Of a stretch of DNA of 44,664 nt, positions 1 to 7,808 are shown piece by piece. This DNA comes from Alphaproteobacteria bacterium (GTDB taxonomy: Bacteria > Pseudomonadota > Alphaproteobacteria > Rickettsiales > SXRF01): positions 1 through 44,664 of the forward strand of contig JAGVLW010000095.1 of the NCBI GenBank assembly GCA_020054105.1, in the 5' to 3' direction. Every line of letters begins with the position of its first letter. Within the stretch, counting starts at the first letter, position 1. The position numbers and the translations under genes are program-made. The notes below the pieces were generated by a model, which was given only the letters and a program-made list of their open reading frames with translations, ran no database searches and had not been told where the DNA came from.

Positions 1-16
1 CTTTAGGGACGGTCGC

Positions 17-96
17 TTTTTTGAAATGGCTGCGTCATAAGGCTTGCCCGTAGCGTAAACTATGGGCGGCGCCTTCTTCCTAGCCATTTCAAAAAA
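17..96. repeat. Long imperfect palindrome (stem-loop) at the left edge
   Basis: The arms at 17-31 (TTTTTTGAAATGGCT) and 82-96 (AGCCATTTCAAAAAA) are exactly complementary over 15 bp. The pairing resumes inward with AAGGC/GCCTT and with GCCCGTAG against CTATGGGC (one wobble), so most of the 80 nt can fold into one long stem. It lies upstream of two lipoprotein genes. It could be the terminator of a gene outside the window or a small palindromic (MITE-like) element. I saw no second copy in the window, so its repeat nature is unproven. Confidence 0.6.
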
Positions 97-270
97 TCGC
101 CTCGTCGCAGTCATATCAATATCCAGTTAACAGTGCCTAACGTTAATTTGCCGCAGCTTATAAGGGCAATCATCGGTAAATGCAACTATAGAATAATTGG
201 TTAACGCGCGAAGCCCCTATACAATTGGCATAAATCGATTATGGTGGGGGCGACATAAAAGTTGCCGCCT

Positions 271-1089
271 ATGAACCGTCCGCATACGCCCTTCCTGCTT
301 ATGGCCGCGCTGCTTGCGCTTAGCGGGTGCAACAGCGCGTTTATCCAGCTTAAAGCCATCGACCCGCAGGCGAACGATTATCCCAGCGCGCTGGCCGCCG
401 AATATCTCGCTTATGCCACCTCCGAGCTCGAGCAGGGGCACATCACCGCCGCCGAGCGTTTCGCCGATAAGGGCATGCGCTCGCATAAGGGCGAGCCGCC
501 GCCGCCGGAAATCCCCCCGGAAACCCTGCCGAAAGCCCGCTACGACGCGCTGATGGCGGCAAGGCGCGACCTGTTTGCCGTCCAGACCGAGGATATGAAG
601 CGGGTAGCCGCCCAGAAAGTCGCGCGTGCGCAGATCCTTTATGATTGCTGGGAGCAGCAGGCGGCGACCGTCGAAAACGAAGTCGCCCCGTGCGGCGAGG
701 AATTTCGCTCGGTCATCGCCGATTTGCAGGTCATCGCCGACTCGTTCATCTACGGGCAGGAAACCGAGCATGCGGTGAAATTCGCGCCCGGCAGCGCCAA
801 GCTGACCCCGCGCGGGCGCACGGCGCTTACCGAGATTATCGACCGTGCCTCGTGCATCGCCAACTATAAGCTCGAAATCCAGGCGCATCAGGGCGGCAAG
901 AAATCCCCGGCGCCGCTCATGCAAAAACGCGCCCAGGCGCTGCGCGCCGCCTTCATCGCCAAGCGCGTGCCCGCCGAGAATGTCATTATAAAAACCAAGG
1001 ATGACGGTCACGCCGTTTATTTAAGCAGCGATGATGACAAACCCGATAAAGATGCGCTACAGGTAGTAATACGAACTTTTGCATGGTGA
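271..1089 (+). CDS. OmpA-like lipoprotein with degenerate OmpA domain
   Basis: The protein starts MNRPHTPFLL at the ATG at 271; a TTG nine bases upstream would add only three residues. It has a lipoprotein signal peptide with lipobox LSGC, so it should be lipidated and envelope-anchored. The mid-region carries FADKG and YDCWEQQ motifs shared with the next gene (FADKG, YDCWVNY), showing that the two are paralogues. The C-terminal third begins KFAPGSAKLTPRG like an OmpA/MotB peptidoglycan-binding domain, but the usual GHTD and NRRVE signatures are absent, so binding to peptidoglycan is doubtful. The next gene starts 6 nt after the stop, suggesting one transcript. Exact function is unknown. Confidence 0.8.
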   Translation: MNRPHTPFLLMAALLALSGCNSAFIQLKAIDPQANDYPSALAAEYLAYATSELEQGHITAAERFADKGMRSHKGEPPPPEIPPETLPKARYDALMAARRDLFAVQTEDMKRVAAQKVARAQILYDCWEQQAATVENEVAPCGEEFRSVIADLQVIADSFIYGQETEHAVKFAPGSAKLTPRGRTALTEIIDRASCIANYKLEIQAHQGGKKSPAPLMQKRAQALRAAFIAKRVPAENVIIKTKDDGHAVYLSSDDDKPDKDALQVVIRTFAW

Positions 1090-1095
1090 GGTAAT

Positions 1096-1920
1096 ATGCG
1101 CGCGATGATGGCACGGACGGTATGGATGGCAGCGGCGTTATGGCTGGCCGGCTGCACTACTTACAGCCTCGAGGAACTGCGCCAGACCACGCCTAAAGGC
1201 AGCCCGTTCCAAAATGCGCTGTCGCATCATTACCTCGATTTCGCCGAGCTCAAGGAAACGCGCTATGACTGGTATTCCGTCCAGCATTTCGCCGATAAGG
1301 GCCTGCTCGCCGCCTATGGCAACGAGGTCGGCCCGGAAGATTTGAAAGACTGGGACGTGCCCGCCGAGCAGCTGCCGGAGCTGGAAAAAGCCCGCGCCGA
1401 TTTGCTTGCGGTGCTGACGCCGGACAATATCCAAAACAAGCCCGATCTCGCCGCCCAGGCGCAGTTTAACTATGATTGCTGGGTGAATTACGCCGCGCCG
1501 AACTGGCAGCAGGAGCGCATCGACGAATGCCGCGATGCCTTCATGACGGCGCTGGCCGAGCTTTCCGCCCCGCCGGAAGCGAAACTCCAGGAACGCTACA
1601 TGGTCTATTTCCAATGGGGCCAGGTGCAGATCACGCCGGAAGGCCAGCAGATTATCGACGAGGTGGTGGCAGCGCTGGAGCCGGAAGCGTCTTACGACAT
1701 CACGCTTAACGGCCATACCGATACGACCGGCGGCGAGACCTATAACCTGAAGCTGGCGCAGCGGCGCGCCGAGGCGGTGGAAAAACGGCTGGTCGAAGGT
1801 GGCATCGAGCCGTCGGCGATCAAGATTTTCTCCTATGGCGAGTCCGACCTGGCGGTAAAAACGCCCGACAACAAGCAGGAGCCGCTCAACCGCCGGGTGG
1901 AGATTTTTTTGGGGGAATAG
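1096..1920 (+). CDS. OmpA family lipoprotein (peptidoglycan-binding)
   Basis: This lipoprotein of about 274 residues has a short hydrophobic signal ending in lipobox LAGC. A GGTGAGG Shine-Dalgarno sits just before the ATG at 1096. The C-terminal domain (about residues 165-274) is a canonical OmpA-like fold: YFQWGQVQITPEG, then GHTDTTGG, then an LAQRRAEAV helix and the closing NRRVEIFL. These are the motifs that hold diaminopimelate in the family. The N-terminal half, with FADKG and a YDCW motif plus further cysteine, resembles only its upstream paralogue here. It probably tethers the outer membrane to peptidoglycan. The specific role is not known. Confidence 0.85.
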   Translation: MRAMMARTVWMAAALWLAGCTTYSLEELRQTTPKGSPFQNALSHHYLDFAELKETRYDWYSVQHFADKGLLAAYGNEVGPEDLKDWDVPAEQLPELEKARADLLAVLTPDNIQNKPDLAAQAQFNYDCWVNYAAPNWQQERIDECRDAFMTALAELSAPPEAKLQERYMVYFQWGQVQITPEGQQIIDEVVAALEPEASYDITLNGHTDTTGGETYNLKLAQRRAEAVEKRLVEGGIEPSAIKIFSYGESDLAVKTPDNKQEPLNRRVEIFLGE

Positions 1921-1923
1921 GAT

Positions 1924-2000
1924 TAGGTGTGTCTTGTGCTTTGTGCTTTGTGACGCTATGACCTAAGCACTCAATACTTACTACTCAATACTACACACTA
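1924..2000. repeat. Low-complexity repeat-rich spacer before guaA
   Basis: The 85-nt gap between the lipoprotein gene and guaA holds a period-7 tandem repeat (TTGTGCT, TTGTGCT, TTGTGAC at 1934-1954) and a direct repeat ACTCAATACT at 1969-1978 and 1983-1992. The left half is G/T-rich and the right half C/A-rich, with TAGGTGTGT near one end and ACACACTA at the other, so it is loosely palindromic. The style resembles the palindromic insert inside der. No clear promoter or Shine-Dalgarno is visible in it. Confidence 0.55.
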
Positions 2001-2005
2001 GTTTT

Positions 2006-3553
2006 ATGACCGACCGCATCCTCATTCTCGATTTTGGCGCCCAATATACGCAGCTCATCGCCAGGCGCGTGCGCGAGTGCGGCGTCTATTGCGAAATCCA
2101 TCCTTATACGATGAAAGACGCCGACATCGCGGCGTTTAGCGCCCGCGGCATCATTCTCTCCGGCGGACCCGCCTCGGTGCATCAGGAATTTTCGCCCAAA
2201 GCCAGCGATAAAGTCTTCCAGCTCGGCGTGCCGGTGCTCGGCATTTGCTATGGCGAGCAGCTTTTATGCCAGAAGCTCGGCGGTAAGGTCGAGCCGTCCT
2301 CGCACCGCGAATTCGGCCGCGCGCTGGTCGATGTCAGCGACGATTGCCTGCTGTTCAAGGATGTCTGGAAAAAGGGCGACCAGCGGCAAGTATGGATGAG
2401 CCACGGCGACCGCGTCACCACCTTGCCGCTGGGTTTCCGCGTCGTCGCCCATACGAGCGCGGCGCCGTTTGCCGCTATCGCCGACGAGTCGCGCCGCTAT
2501 TACGGCGTACAGTTCCACCCGGAAGTGATGCATACGCCCGACGGCGCCAGGCTGCTCAAAAATTTCACCCACCTCATCGCCGGCTGCAAGAGCGACTGGA
2601 CGATGGCGGCGTTCCGCCAATCGGCCATCGCCAAGGTCCGCGCGCAGGTCGGCGGCAAAAAAATATTATGCGCCGTTTCGGGCGGCGTCGATTCGTCGGT
2701 GGTGGCGGCGCTCTTACACGAGGCGATCGGCGACCGGCTTATCTGTATTTTCATCAATACCGGCCTGCTGCGCGAAGGCGAGCCGGAGCAGGTGGAAAAA
2801 ATGTTCAAGGACCATTTCAAGATTCCGCTCATCCATGTCGATGCCGGCGCGCTGTTCCTGCTGCGCCTCGCCGGCGTCGCCGACCCGGAGCGCAAGCGCA
2901 AGATCATCGGCGAGACCTTCATCGAGGTGTTCGAGAAAGAGGCCGAGATGGCCGGCGGCGCGGATTTCCTGGCGCAGGGCACGCTCTATCCCGACATCAT
3001 CGAATCGGTGTCGTTCTCCGGCGGGCCGAGCGAGACCATCAAGTCGCACCACAATGTCGGCGGCCTGCCCGCGCACATGAAGATGGCGCTCGTCGAGCCG
3101 CTGCGCGAGCTGTTCAAGGACGAAGTGCGCGCGCTCGGCCGCGAGCTCGGCATGCACGACGCGATGGTCGGCCGCCATCCGTTCCCCGGCCCCGGCCTTG
3201 CCATCCGCATTCCCGGCGAGCTGTCGCCGGAAAAAATCCAGCTGCTGCGCAAGGCCGACGCGATCTATATCGACGAAATCCGCAAGGCCGGGCTATACGC
3301 CGAAATCTGGCAGGCCTTTGCCGTGCTGCTGCCGGTGCGCACGGTCGGCGTCATGGGCGACAGCCGCAGCTACGATTATGTCTGCGCGCTACGCGCGGTG
3401 ACCTCGACCGACGGCATGACCGCCGATTATTATCATTTCAGCCACGAGTTTCTAAGCCGCGTCTCGACGCGCATCACCAACGAAGCCAAAGGCATCAACC
3501 GCGTAGTCTACGACATTACCAGCAAGCCTCCCGGCACAATCGAATGGGAATAA
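2006..3553 (+). CDS. guaA: GMP synthase (glutamine-hydrolysing)
   Basis: The protein has 515 residues, the usual GuaA length. It converts XMP to GMP with ATP and glutamine in the last step of de novo guanylate synthesis, in the cytoplasm. The N-terminal class I glutamine amidotransferase domain shows GICYGEQ (nucleophile Cys) and VQFHPEV (catalytic His). The ATP-pyrophosphatase domain has the P-loop AVSGGVDSS. The C-terminal dimerisation domain ends in KPPGTIEWE, the typical GuaA terminus. The start [11 protein letters not shown] at 2006 is the family start, although no strong Shine-Dalgarno precedes it. The next gene begins 1 nt after the stop, so it heads a co-transcribed run with the TPR protein, bamB and der. 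Confidence 0.98.
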   Translation: MTDRILILDFGAQYTQLIARRVRECGVYCEIHPYTMKDADIAAFSARGIILSGGPASVHQEFSPKASDKVFQLGVPVLGICYGEQLLCQKLGGKVEPSSHREFGRALVDVSDDCLLFKDVWKKGDQRQVWMSHGDRVTTLPLGFRVVAHTSAAPFAAIADESRRYYGVQFHPEVMHTPDGARLLKNFTHLIAGCKSDWTMAAFRQSAIAKVRAQVGGKKILCAVSGGVDSSVVAALLHEAIGDRLICIFINTGLLREGEPEQVEKMFKDHFKIPLIHVDAGALFLLRLAGVADPERKRKIIGETFIEVFEKEAEMAGGADFLAQGTLYPDIIESVSFSGGPSETIKSHHNVGGLPAHMKMALVEPLRELFKDEVRALGRELGMHDAMVGRHPFPGPGLAIRIPGELSPEKIQLLRKADAIYIDEIRKAGLYAEIWQAFAVLLPVRTVGVMGDSRSYDYVCALRAVTSTDGMTADYYHFSHEFLSRVSTRITNEAKGINRVVYDITSKPPGTIEWE

Positions 3554-3554
3554 A

Positions 3555-4175
3555 ATGAGCGAACTGATACGGGAAATCGAAGAGGACATACGCCGCGAGC
3601 GTTACCAGGCCCTATGGCGGCGTTTCGGCAAGGCGATGGTGATCGCCAGCGTGCTGGTCGTGTTGGCGACGATCGTCGCCGTCGTTTGGAAAGACCGCCA
3701 GCGTGCGCATGCCATGACGCAAACCAGCCAGCTGCTTGCCGGCATCGAGCGTTTAAACGCCGGCGATTACAAAATCGCCGTGGCGGAATTCGACAAGTTT
3801 ATTGCTGATGAAAACTCCCCTTATTATGCGATTGCCATGCTGCATAAGGCGCAGGCGCAAAATGGCTCCGGCGATAAATACGCCGCCGCAAACACCTACG
3901 CGCAGCTTAGCGCGCATGACGGCGCCTGGGCCGAGCTCGCCCGCCTGCGCCAGGCGGATGCGCCGGCGGAAAAAACCGCGGTCTTTTATTATTCGCAAAG
4001 CGAGCTGCGCGCCTGGCGGTTGCTGGAGCTTGGCAAGAAAGACGAGGCGGTGACGCTGATGATTGCCCTGCGCGACGACGCCAATGCCCCGCGCTCCTTG
4101 CGCGAGCGGCTGGCGCAAACGCTCGCGCATATCGCACCCGAGAAAATAGCCGAAGCCGATGCGCCCAAACCCTAA
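3555..4175 (+). CDS. YfgM-like membrane-anchored tetratricopeptide protein
   Basis: This 206-residue protein has a charged cytoplasmic N-terminus (EEDIRRERYQALWRRFGK), one transmembrane helix at about residues 27-45, and a periplasmic helical domain of TPR_21 type. This is the architecture of YfgM, an ancillary SecYEG translocon subunit that helps periplasmic chaperone handover. The position directly before bamB and der matches the yfgM-bamB-der order known in many proteobacteria, which supports the assignment. It starts 1 nt after guaA and overlaps bamB by 17 nt, implying translational coupling. Confidence 0.85.
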   Translation: MSELIREIEEDIRRERYQALWRRFGKAMVIASVLVVLATIVAVVWKDRQRAHAMTQTSQLLAGIERLNAGDYKIAVAEFDKFIADENSPYYAIAMLHKAQAQNGSGDKYAAANTYAQLSAHDGAWAELARLRQADAPAEKTAVFYYSQSELRAWRLLELGKKDEAVTLMIALRDDANAPRSLRERLAQTLAHIAPEKIAEADAPKP

Positions 4176-5499
4176 ATCCCTCGCATTATTTGCCTGCGCT
4201 GCCTTGCTTTTGTGCGGTTGCTCCTCGCTGCCGTCATGGATGGGCGGCAAGAAAGCCGAGGCCGAGAAACTCGCGGGCGAGCGCCAGTCGGTACTGCCGG
4301 TGGGCGGCAATTTGAAATCCGACGAGGCCGTGGCGGCGCTGCCCGCCAAGCTGCCGCCGGTCAACGCCAATAGCGACTGGCCGCAACATTCCGGTAACAC
4401 GACCGCAGCGACCGGCAATTTGGCCGGCGGCGAATTCAACCGCATCGACAACGTTTCGGCCGGCGAAGGCAACGCGTTCGAGCATGCGCTGATACCGCCG
4501 CCGGTGGTGGCGGGCGGCCTGGTGTTCGCCATGGACGCGACCGGGAAGATTTCCGCGCATGACGCTGCCAATATCGGCAATAAGCGCTGGCAATCCAGCG
4601 GCGTGTCCGAAGAGGACGAGCCGCTCATCATCGGCGGCGGCCTGGCCTGGGCACAAGGCAAGCTCTACGCGCTTTCCGGGCGCGGCCTGGCTGCGGCGTT
4701 CGACGCGCAAACCGGCGGCGAGCTCTGGCGCAAGCAGCTCAACGCCCCGTTTCGCAGCGCGCCCAGGGTCGAAGGCGGGAAATTATTCGCCATCAGTATC
4801 GACAGCCAGCTCTATGCGCTAGACAGCGGCAAGGGCGAGGTGCTGTGGACGCATCGCGGCATCAGCGAGATCGCCGGCATCATGAGCTCGGTGGCACCGG
4901 CGATTTCCGGCAATACGCTCATCGTGCCATACCCTTCCGGCGAATTATACGGGCTGTCGCAATCCGACGGCAGCGAGCTGTGGAACGCGGCGCTTTCTTC
5001 CAGCAAACATACCCAGGCCGGGGCGATTTTCTCGGGCATCGGCGGCGACCAGGTGGTTGACGGCGAGGTGGTGTTTGCGGTATCGAGCGGCGGCACACTG
5101 TCGGTATTCGCCCATGCGCGCGGCCAGCGCCTATGGGAATTGCCGATCGCCTCGCTCAACACGCCGTGGGTCGCCGGCGATTACCTCTATGTGTTGGGCG
5201 CCGACAATACGCTGATCTGCTTCGTCAAATATGACGGGCGCGTCCGCTGGTCGCTGCCGCTGGAAAGCTACCAGGACGCCGAGCGCCGTCAGGATCCCAT
5301 CGTTTGGCGCGGGCCGGTGATGGCGAACGGACGGCTGGTCCTGGTCGGCTCACATGGGAAACTACTGCTGATCGATGCGCAGGACGGCAAAATCGCCGCC
5401 AGCCACGACATTCAAGAGGGCATCACCAGCGATCCGGTGATCGCCGGCGGCCGTATGTATCTGGTCGGCAAGGATGCAACATTGTACAGCTTGCAATAG
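4159..5499 (+). CDS. bamB: Outer membrane assembly lipoprotein BamB (PQQ-like beta-propeller)
   Basis: This 446-residue lipoprotein has signal MRPNPKSLALFACAALLLCGC, with the lipidated Cys at about position 21. The body is a repeat of PQQ/WD-like blades with recurring motifs such as LYALSGRGLAAAFDAQTGGELWRK, QLYALDSGKGEVLW and the C-terminal RMYLVGKDATLYSLQ, giving an eight-bladed propeller. BamB is the scaffold lipoprotein of the BAM complex that folds outer membrane beta-barrels. The gene overlaps the upstream YfgM-like gene by 17 nt and is followed after 4 nt by der, the common neighbourhood. It is somewhat longer than E. coli BamB because of the linker after the lipobox. Confidence 0.92.
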   Translation: MRPNPKSLALFACAALLLCGCSSLPSWMGGKKAEAEKLAGERQSVLPVGGNLKSDEAVAALPAKLPPVNANSDWPQHSGNTTAATGNLAGGEFNRIDNVSAGEGNAFEHALIPPPVVAGGLVFAMDATGKISAHDAANIGNKRWQSSGVSEEDEPLIIGGGLAWAQGKLYALSGRGLAAAFDAQTGGELWRKQLNAPFRSAPRVEGGKLFAISIDSQLYALDSGKGEVLWTHRGISEIAGIMSSVAPAISGNTLIVPYPSGELYGLSQSDGSELWNAALSSSKHTQAGAIFSGIGGDQVVDGEVVFAVSSGGTLSVFAHARGQRLWELPIASLNTPWVAGDYLYVLGADNTLICFVKYDGRVRWSLPLESYQDAERRQDPIVWRGPVMANGRLVLVGSHGKLLLIDAQDGKIAASHDIQEGITSDPVIAGGRMYLVGKDATLYSLQ

Positions 5500-5503
5500 A
5501 AAA

Positions 5504-6868
5504 ATGACCTTCACCGCTGCTATCATCGGCCGCCCGAATGTGGGCAAGTCGACGCTTTATAACCGGCTGACCGGCAAGCGCCATGCGCTGGTCGACGACC
5601 AGCCGGGCGTGACGCGCGACCGCCGCTACGGCCAGGCAAGCCTGGGCGGGTTGGAGTTTCGCGTGATCGATACGGCCGGGCTGGAGGAAGCGCCGGAAGG
5701 CAGCCTGCAGGCACGCATGACCGACCAGACCAAGTCGGCGGTCGACGAGGCCGACGTGACGATGCTGGTGATCGACGGCCGCGCCGGCGTCACGCCGATG
5801 GACAAACATTTCGCCGCACTCGTGCGCCACAAAAAGAAACCGGCGATTCTCGTCATCAACAAAGCCGAAGGCCGCAAGATATCCACGGCAATCGCCGAAT
5901 CCTATTCGCTCGGCCTCGGCGAGCCGGTGGCGATTTCCGCCGAGCATGGCGAAGGGCTCGCGGATTTGTATGAGGCGCTGGCGCCCTTTGGAAAAGGCGA
6001 GTGCGGAGTGTGGAGTGTTGAGTGTGAAGAAGAAGCATCGACACTCCACACTCCACACTCTGCACTCCAATTAGCCATCGTCGGCCGGCCGAATGTCGGC
6101 AAGTCGACGCTCATCAATAAAATCCTAGGCAGCGAGCGGCTGCTTACCGGCCCGGAAGCGGGCATCACCCGCGACGCCATCGCCGTCGATTACCTGTTCG
6201 AGGGCAAGGCCTTCAAGCTCATCGACACGGCGGGCATGCGCCGCAAGGCCAACGTCATTGCCAAGGTCGAGAAGCTCGCGGTGGGCGAAACGCTGCATGC
6301 CATACAGTTCGCGCAGGTGGCGATTCTGGTGATCGACGCGACGATGCCGCTGGAGAAGCAGGATAACAGCATCGCCGCCATGATCGAGCAGGAGGGCCGC
6401 GCCATCGTGCTGGCCGTCAATAAATGGGACAGCGTCGAGGACAAGCCCAACGCGCTTAAAGACATCGACGAGCGCCTCGAGATGGTGATGCCGCAGGTCA
6501 AGGGCATTCCGGTGGTGCCGATCTCGGCAGCCACCGGCTTCAACCTGCAAAAACTGCTCAAGACCTGCCTGCGCGCGCATGAGGTGTGGAGCCGCCAGAT
6601 CGGCACCGGCGAGCTTAACCGCTGGCTCGAGCACGCCGTCGAAAAACATACGCCGCCGCTGGTGAAGGGACGGCGCATCAAGATCCGCTACATGACGCAA
6701 AAAAGCGCGCGCCCGCCGACCTTCCTGCTATTTTCCAACAGCTCCGACATTCCCGACCATTACCTGCGCTACCTGCTCAATTCCCTGCGCGAGGCGTTCG
6801 ACCTGCCCGGCACGCCGATTCGCATCAAGATTCGCAAGAATAAAAATCCTTACGCGGAGGATAATTAA
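5504..6868 (+). CDS. der: Ribosome-assembly GTPase Der, with an in-frame palindromic insert
   Basis: Der is a tandem-GTPase needed for 50S subunit maturation. The first G domain starts MTFTAAIIGRPNVGKST (G1), with DTAGLE (G3) and NKAE (G4, the usual Asp is Glu). The second has GRPNVGKST, DTAGMRRK and NKWD. The C-terminal KH-like domain ends KIRKNKNPYAED. I chose the ATG at 5504, 4 nt after bamB, because it begins right at the family start; an ATG at 5474 inside bamB is in frame but less likely. Between the two G domains is an unusual Cys/Trp-containing segment (GECGVWSVECEEEAS and LHTPHSALQL), encoded by the palindrome at 5997-6069. The frame stays open through it. Confidence 0.95.
   Translation: MTFTAAIIGRPNVGKSTLYNRLTGKRHALVDDQPGVTRDRRYGQASLGGLEFRVIDTAGLEEAPEGSLQARMTDQTKSAVDEADVTMLVIDGRAGVTPMDKHFAALVRHKKKPAILVINKAEGRKISTAIAESYSLGLGEPVAISAEHGEGLADLYEALAPFGKGECGVWSVECEEEASTLHTPHSALQLAIVGRPNVGKSTLINKILGSERLLTGPEAGITRDAIAVDYLFEGKAFKLIDTAGMRRKANVIAKVEKLAVGETLHAIQFAQVAILVIDATMPLEKQDNSIAAMIEQEGRAIVLAVNKWDSVEDKPNALKDIDERLEMVMPQVKGIPVVPISAATGFNLQKLLKTCLRAHEVWSRQIGTGELNRWLEHAVEKHTPPLVKGRRIKIRYMTQKSARPPTFLLFSNSSDIPDHYLRYLLNSLREAFDLPGTPIRIKIRKNKNPYAEDN
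5997..6069. repeat. Palindromic element inserted in frame in der
   Basis: The arms at 5997-6025 and 6041-6069 are complementary at 25 of 29 positions around a 15-nt loop. The left arm is built of GGAGTGT-like units (G/T-rich) and the right arm of ACACTCC-like units. It lies exactly at the linker between the two GTPase domains of Der and adds about 24 residues without breaking the frame. This recalls palindromic elements known to insert into coding regions in Rickettsia (RPE), but the sequence family is not one I can name. Confidence 0.8.
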
Positions 6869-6875
6869 AAACGTT

Positions 6876-7808
6876 ATGTCGCCAGCCATCGAAATCCGCA
6901 ATCTGCAAAAAACCTATGACGGCGGCAAGAAGGGCCAGCCGAAAACGGCGCTGAAGGGCATTGATCTCGACGTGCCGCGCGGCGCATTTTTCGCGCTGCT
7001 CGGGCCTAACGGGGCGGGAAAATCGACACTGATAAATATTATGGCCGGGCTGGTGCTTAAGAGCAGCGGCGAGGCGCGTATCTGCGGCTTCGACATCGAG
7101 CGCGAGATGCGCCAGGCGCGGCTGTCGTTGGGCGTGGTGCCGCAGGAGCTCGTGCTCGACACGTTTTTCACCGTGCGCCAGGCGCTCGACATCCAGGCCG
7201 GCTATTACGGCGTGCCGCTGGCGCAGCGCAAAACCCAGCACATCATCGATGCGATGGGACTTTCCGACAAGGCCGACATCAACTCGCGCCGGCTTTCCGG
7301 CGGCATGCGCCGCCGCCTGCTCGTCGCCAAGGCGCTGGTGCATACGCCGCCGGTGCTCATCCTCGACGAGCCGACCGCCGGCGTCGATGTCGAACTGCGC
7401 ACGCAACTATGGGACTATGTGAAGGAGCTCAACCGTAACGGCACCACCGTGCTGCTGACCACCCATTATCTCGAGGAGGCCGAGCAGCTTTGCGACATCA
7501 TCGCCGTCATCAACCACGGCGAGGTGGTGGCGTGCGATAAGAAATCGACGCTGCTGCGCAGTTTCGACCGCAAGCAGCTGGCGATCACGACGGCTGAAAA
7601 ATTGATCGCGCCGCCGCCGTCGCTGGCGCGCTGGACGCCGACGCTCGACGCCGAAGGGAAATTGCTGCTCAACTTCAAGCCGAGCAAGGATGCGATCCAG
7701 GAGATGCTCGACGATGTGCGCGCCGCCGGCGTCGTCGTGCGCGATTTGACGACGCGCGAGCCGGACCTCGAGGATATTTTCATCCATCTGACCAACCGGG
7801 CGGCATGA
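6876..7808 (+). CDS. ABC transporter ATP-binding protein (ABC-2 type, YadG-like)
   Basis: This 310-residue ATPase has Walker A GPNGAGKST at about residues 43-51, a Q-loop VPQELVLD, signature LSGGMRRR, Walker B LILDEPTAGVD and the switch histidine TTHYLEEAE. The C-terminal about 80 residues (after KKSTLLRSFDRKQ) are the short extension typical of YadG-type ATPases that work with an ABC-2 permease. No permease is encoded next to it, since the following gene is an rRNA methyltransferase that overlaps it by 4 nt (ATGA). The substrate cannot be told. It starts 7 nt after der, so it may belong to the same transcript. Confidence 0.9.
   Translation: MSPAIEIRNLQKTYDGGKKGQPKTALKGIDLDVPRGAFFALLGPNGAGKSTLINIMAGLVLKSSGEARICGFDIEREMRQARLSLGVVPQELVLDTFFTVRQALDIQAGYYGVPLAQRKTQHIIDAMGLSDKADINSRRLSGGMRRRLLVAKALVHTPPVLILDEPTAGVDVELRTQLWDYVKELNRNGTTVLLTTHYLEEAEQLCDIIAVINHGEVVACDKKSTLLRSFDRKQLAITTAEKLIAPPPSLARWTPTLDAEGKLLLNFKPSKDAIQEMLDDVRAAGVVVRDLTTREPDLEDIFIHLTNRAA

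Noticed and set aside
2344..3558. 404-residue open frame within guaA in another frame
   Set aside because: It is Arg-rich low-complexity translation of GC-rich DNA inside a complete and well conserved guaA.
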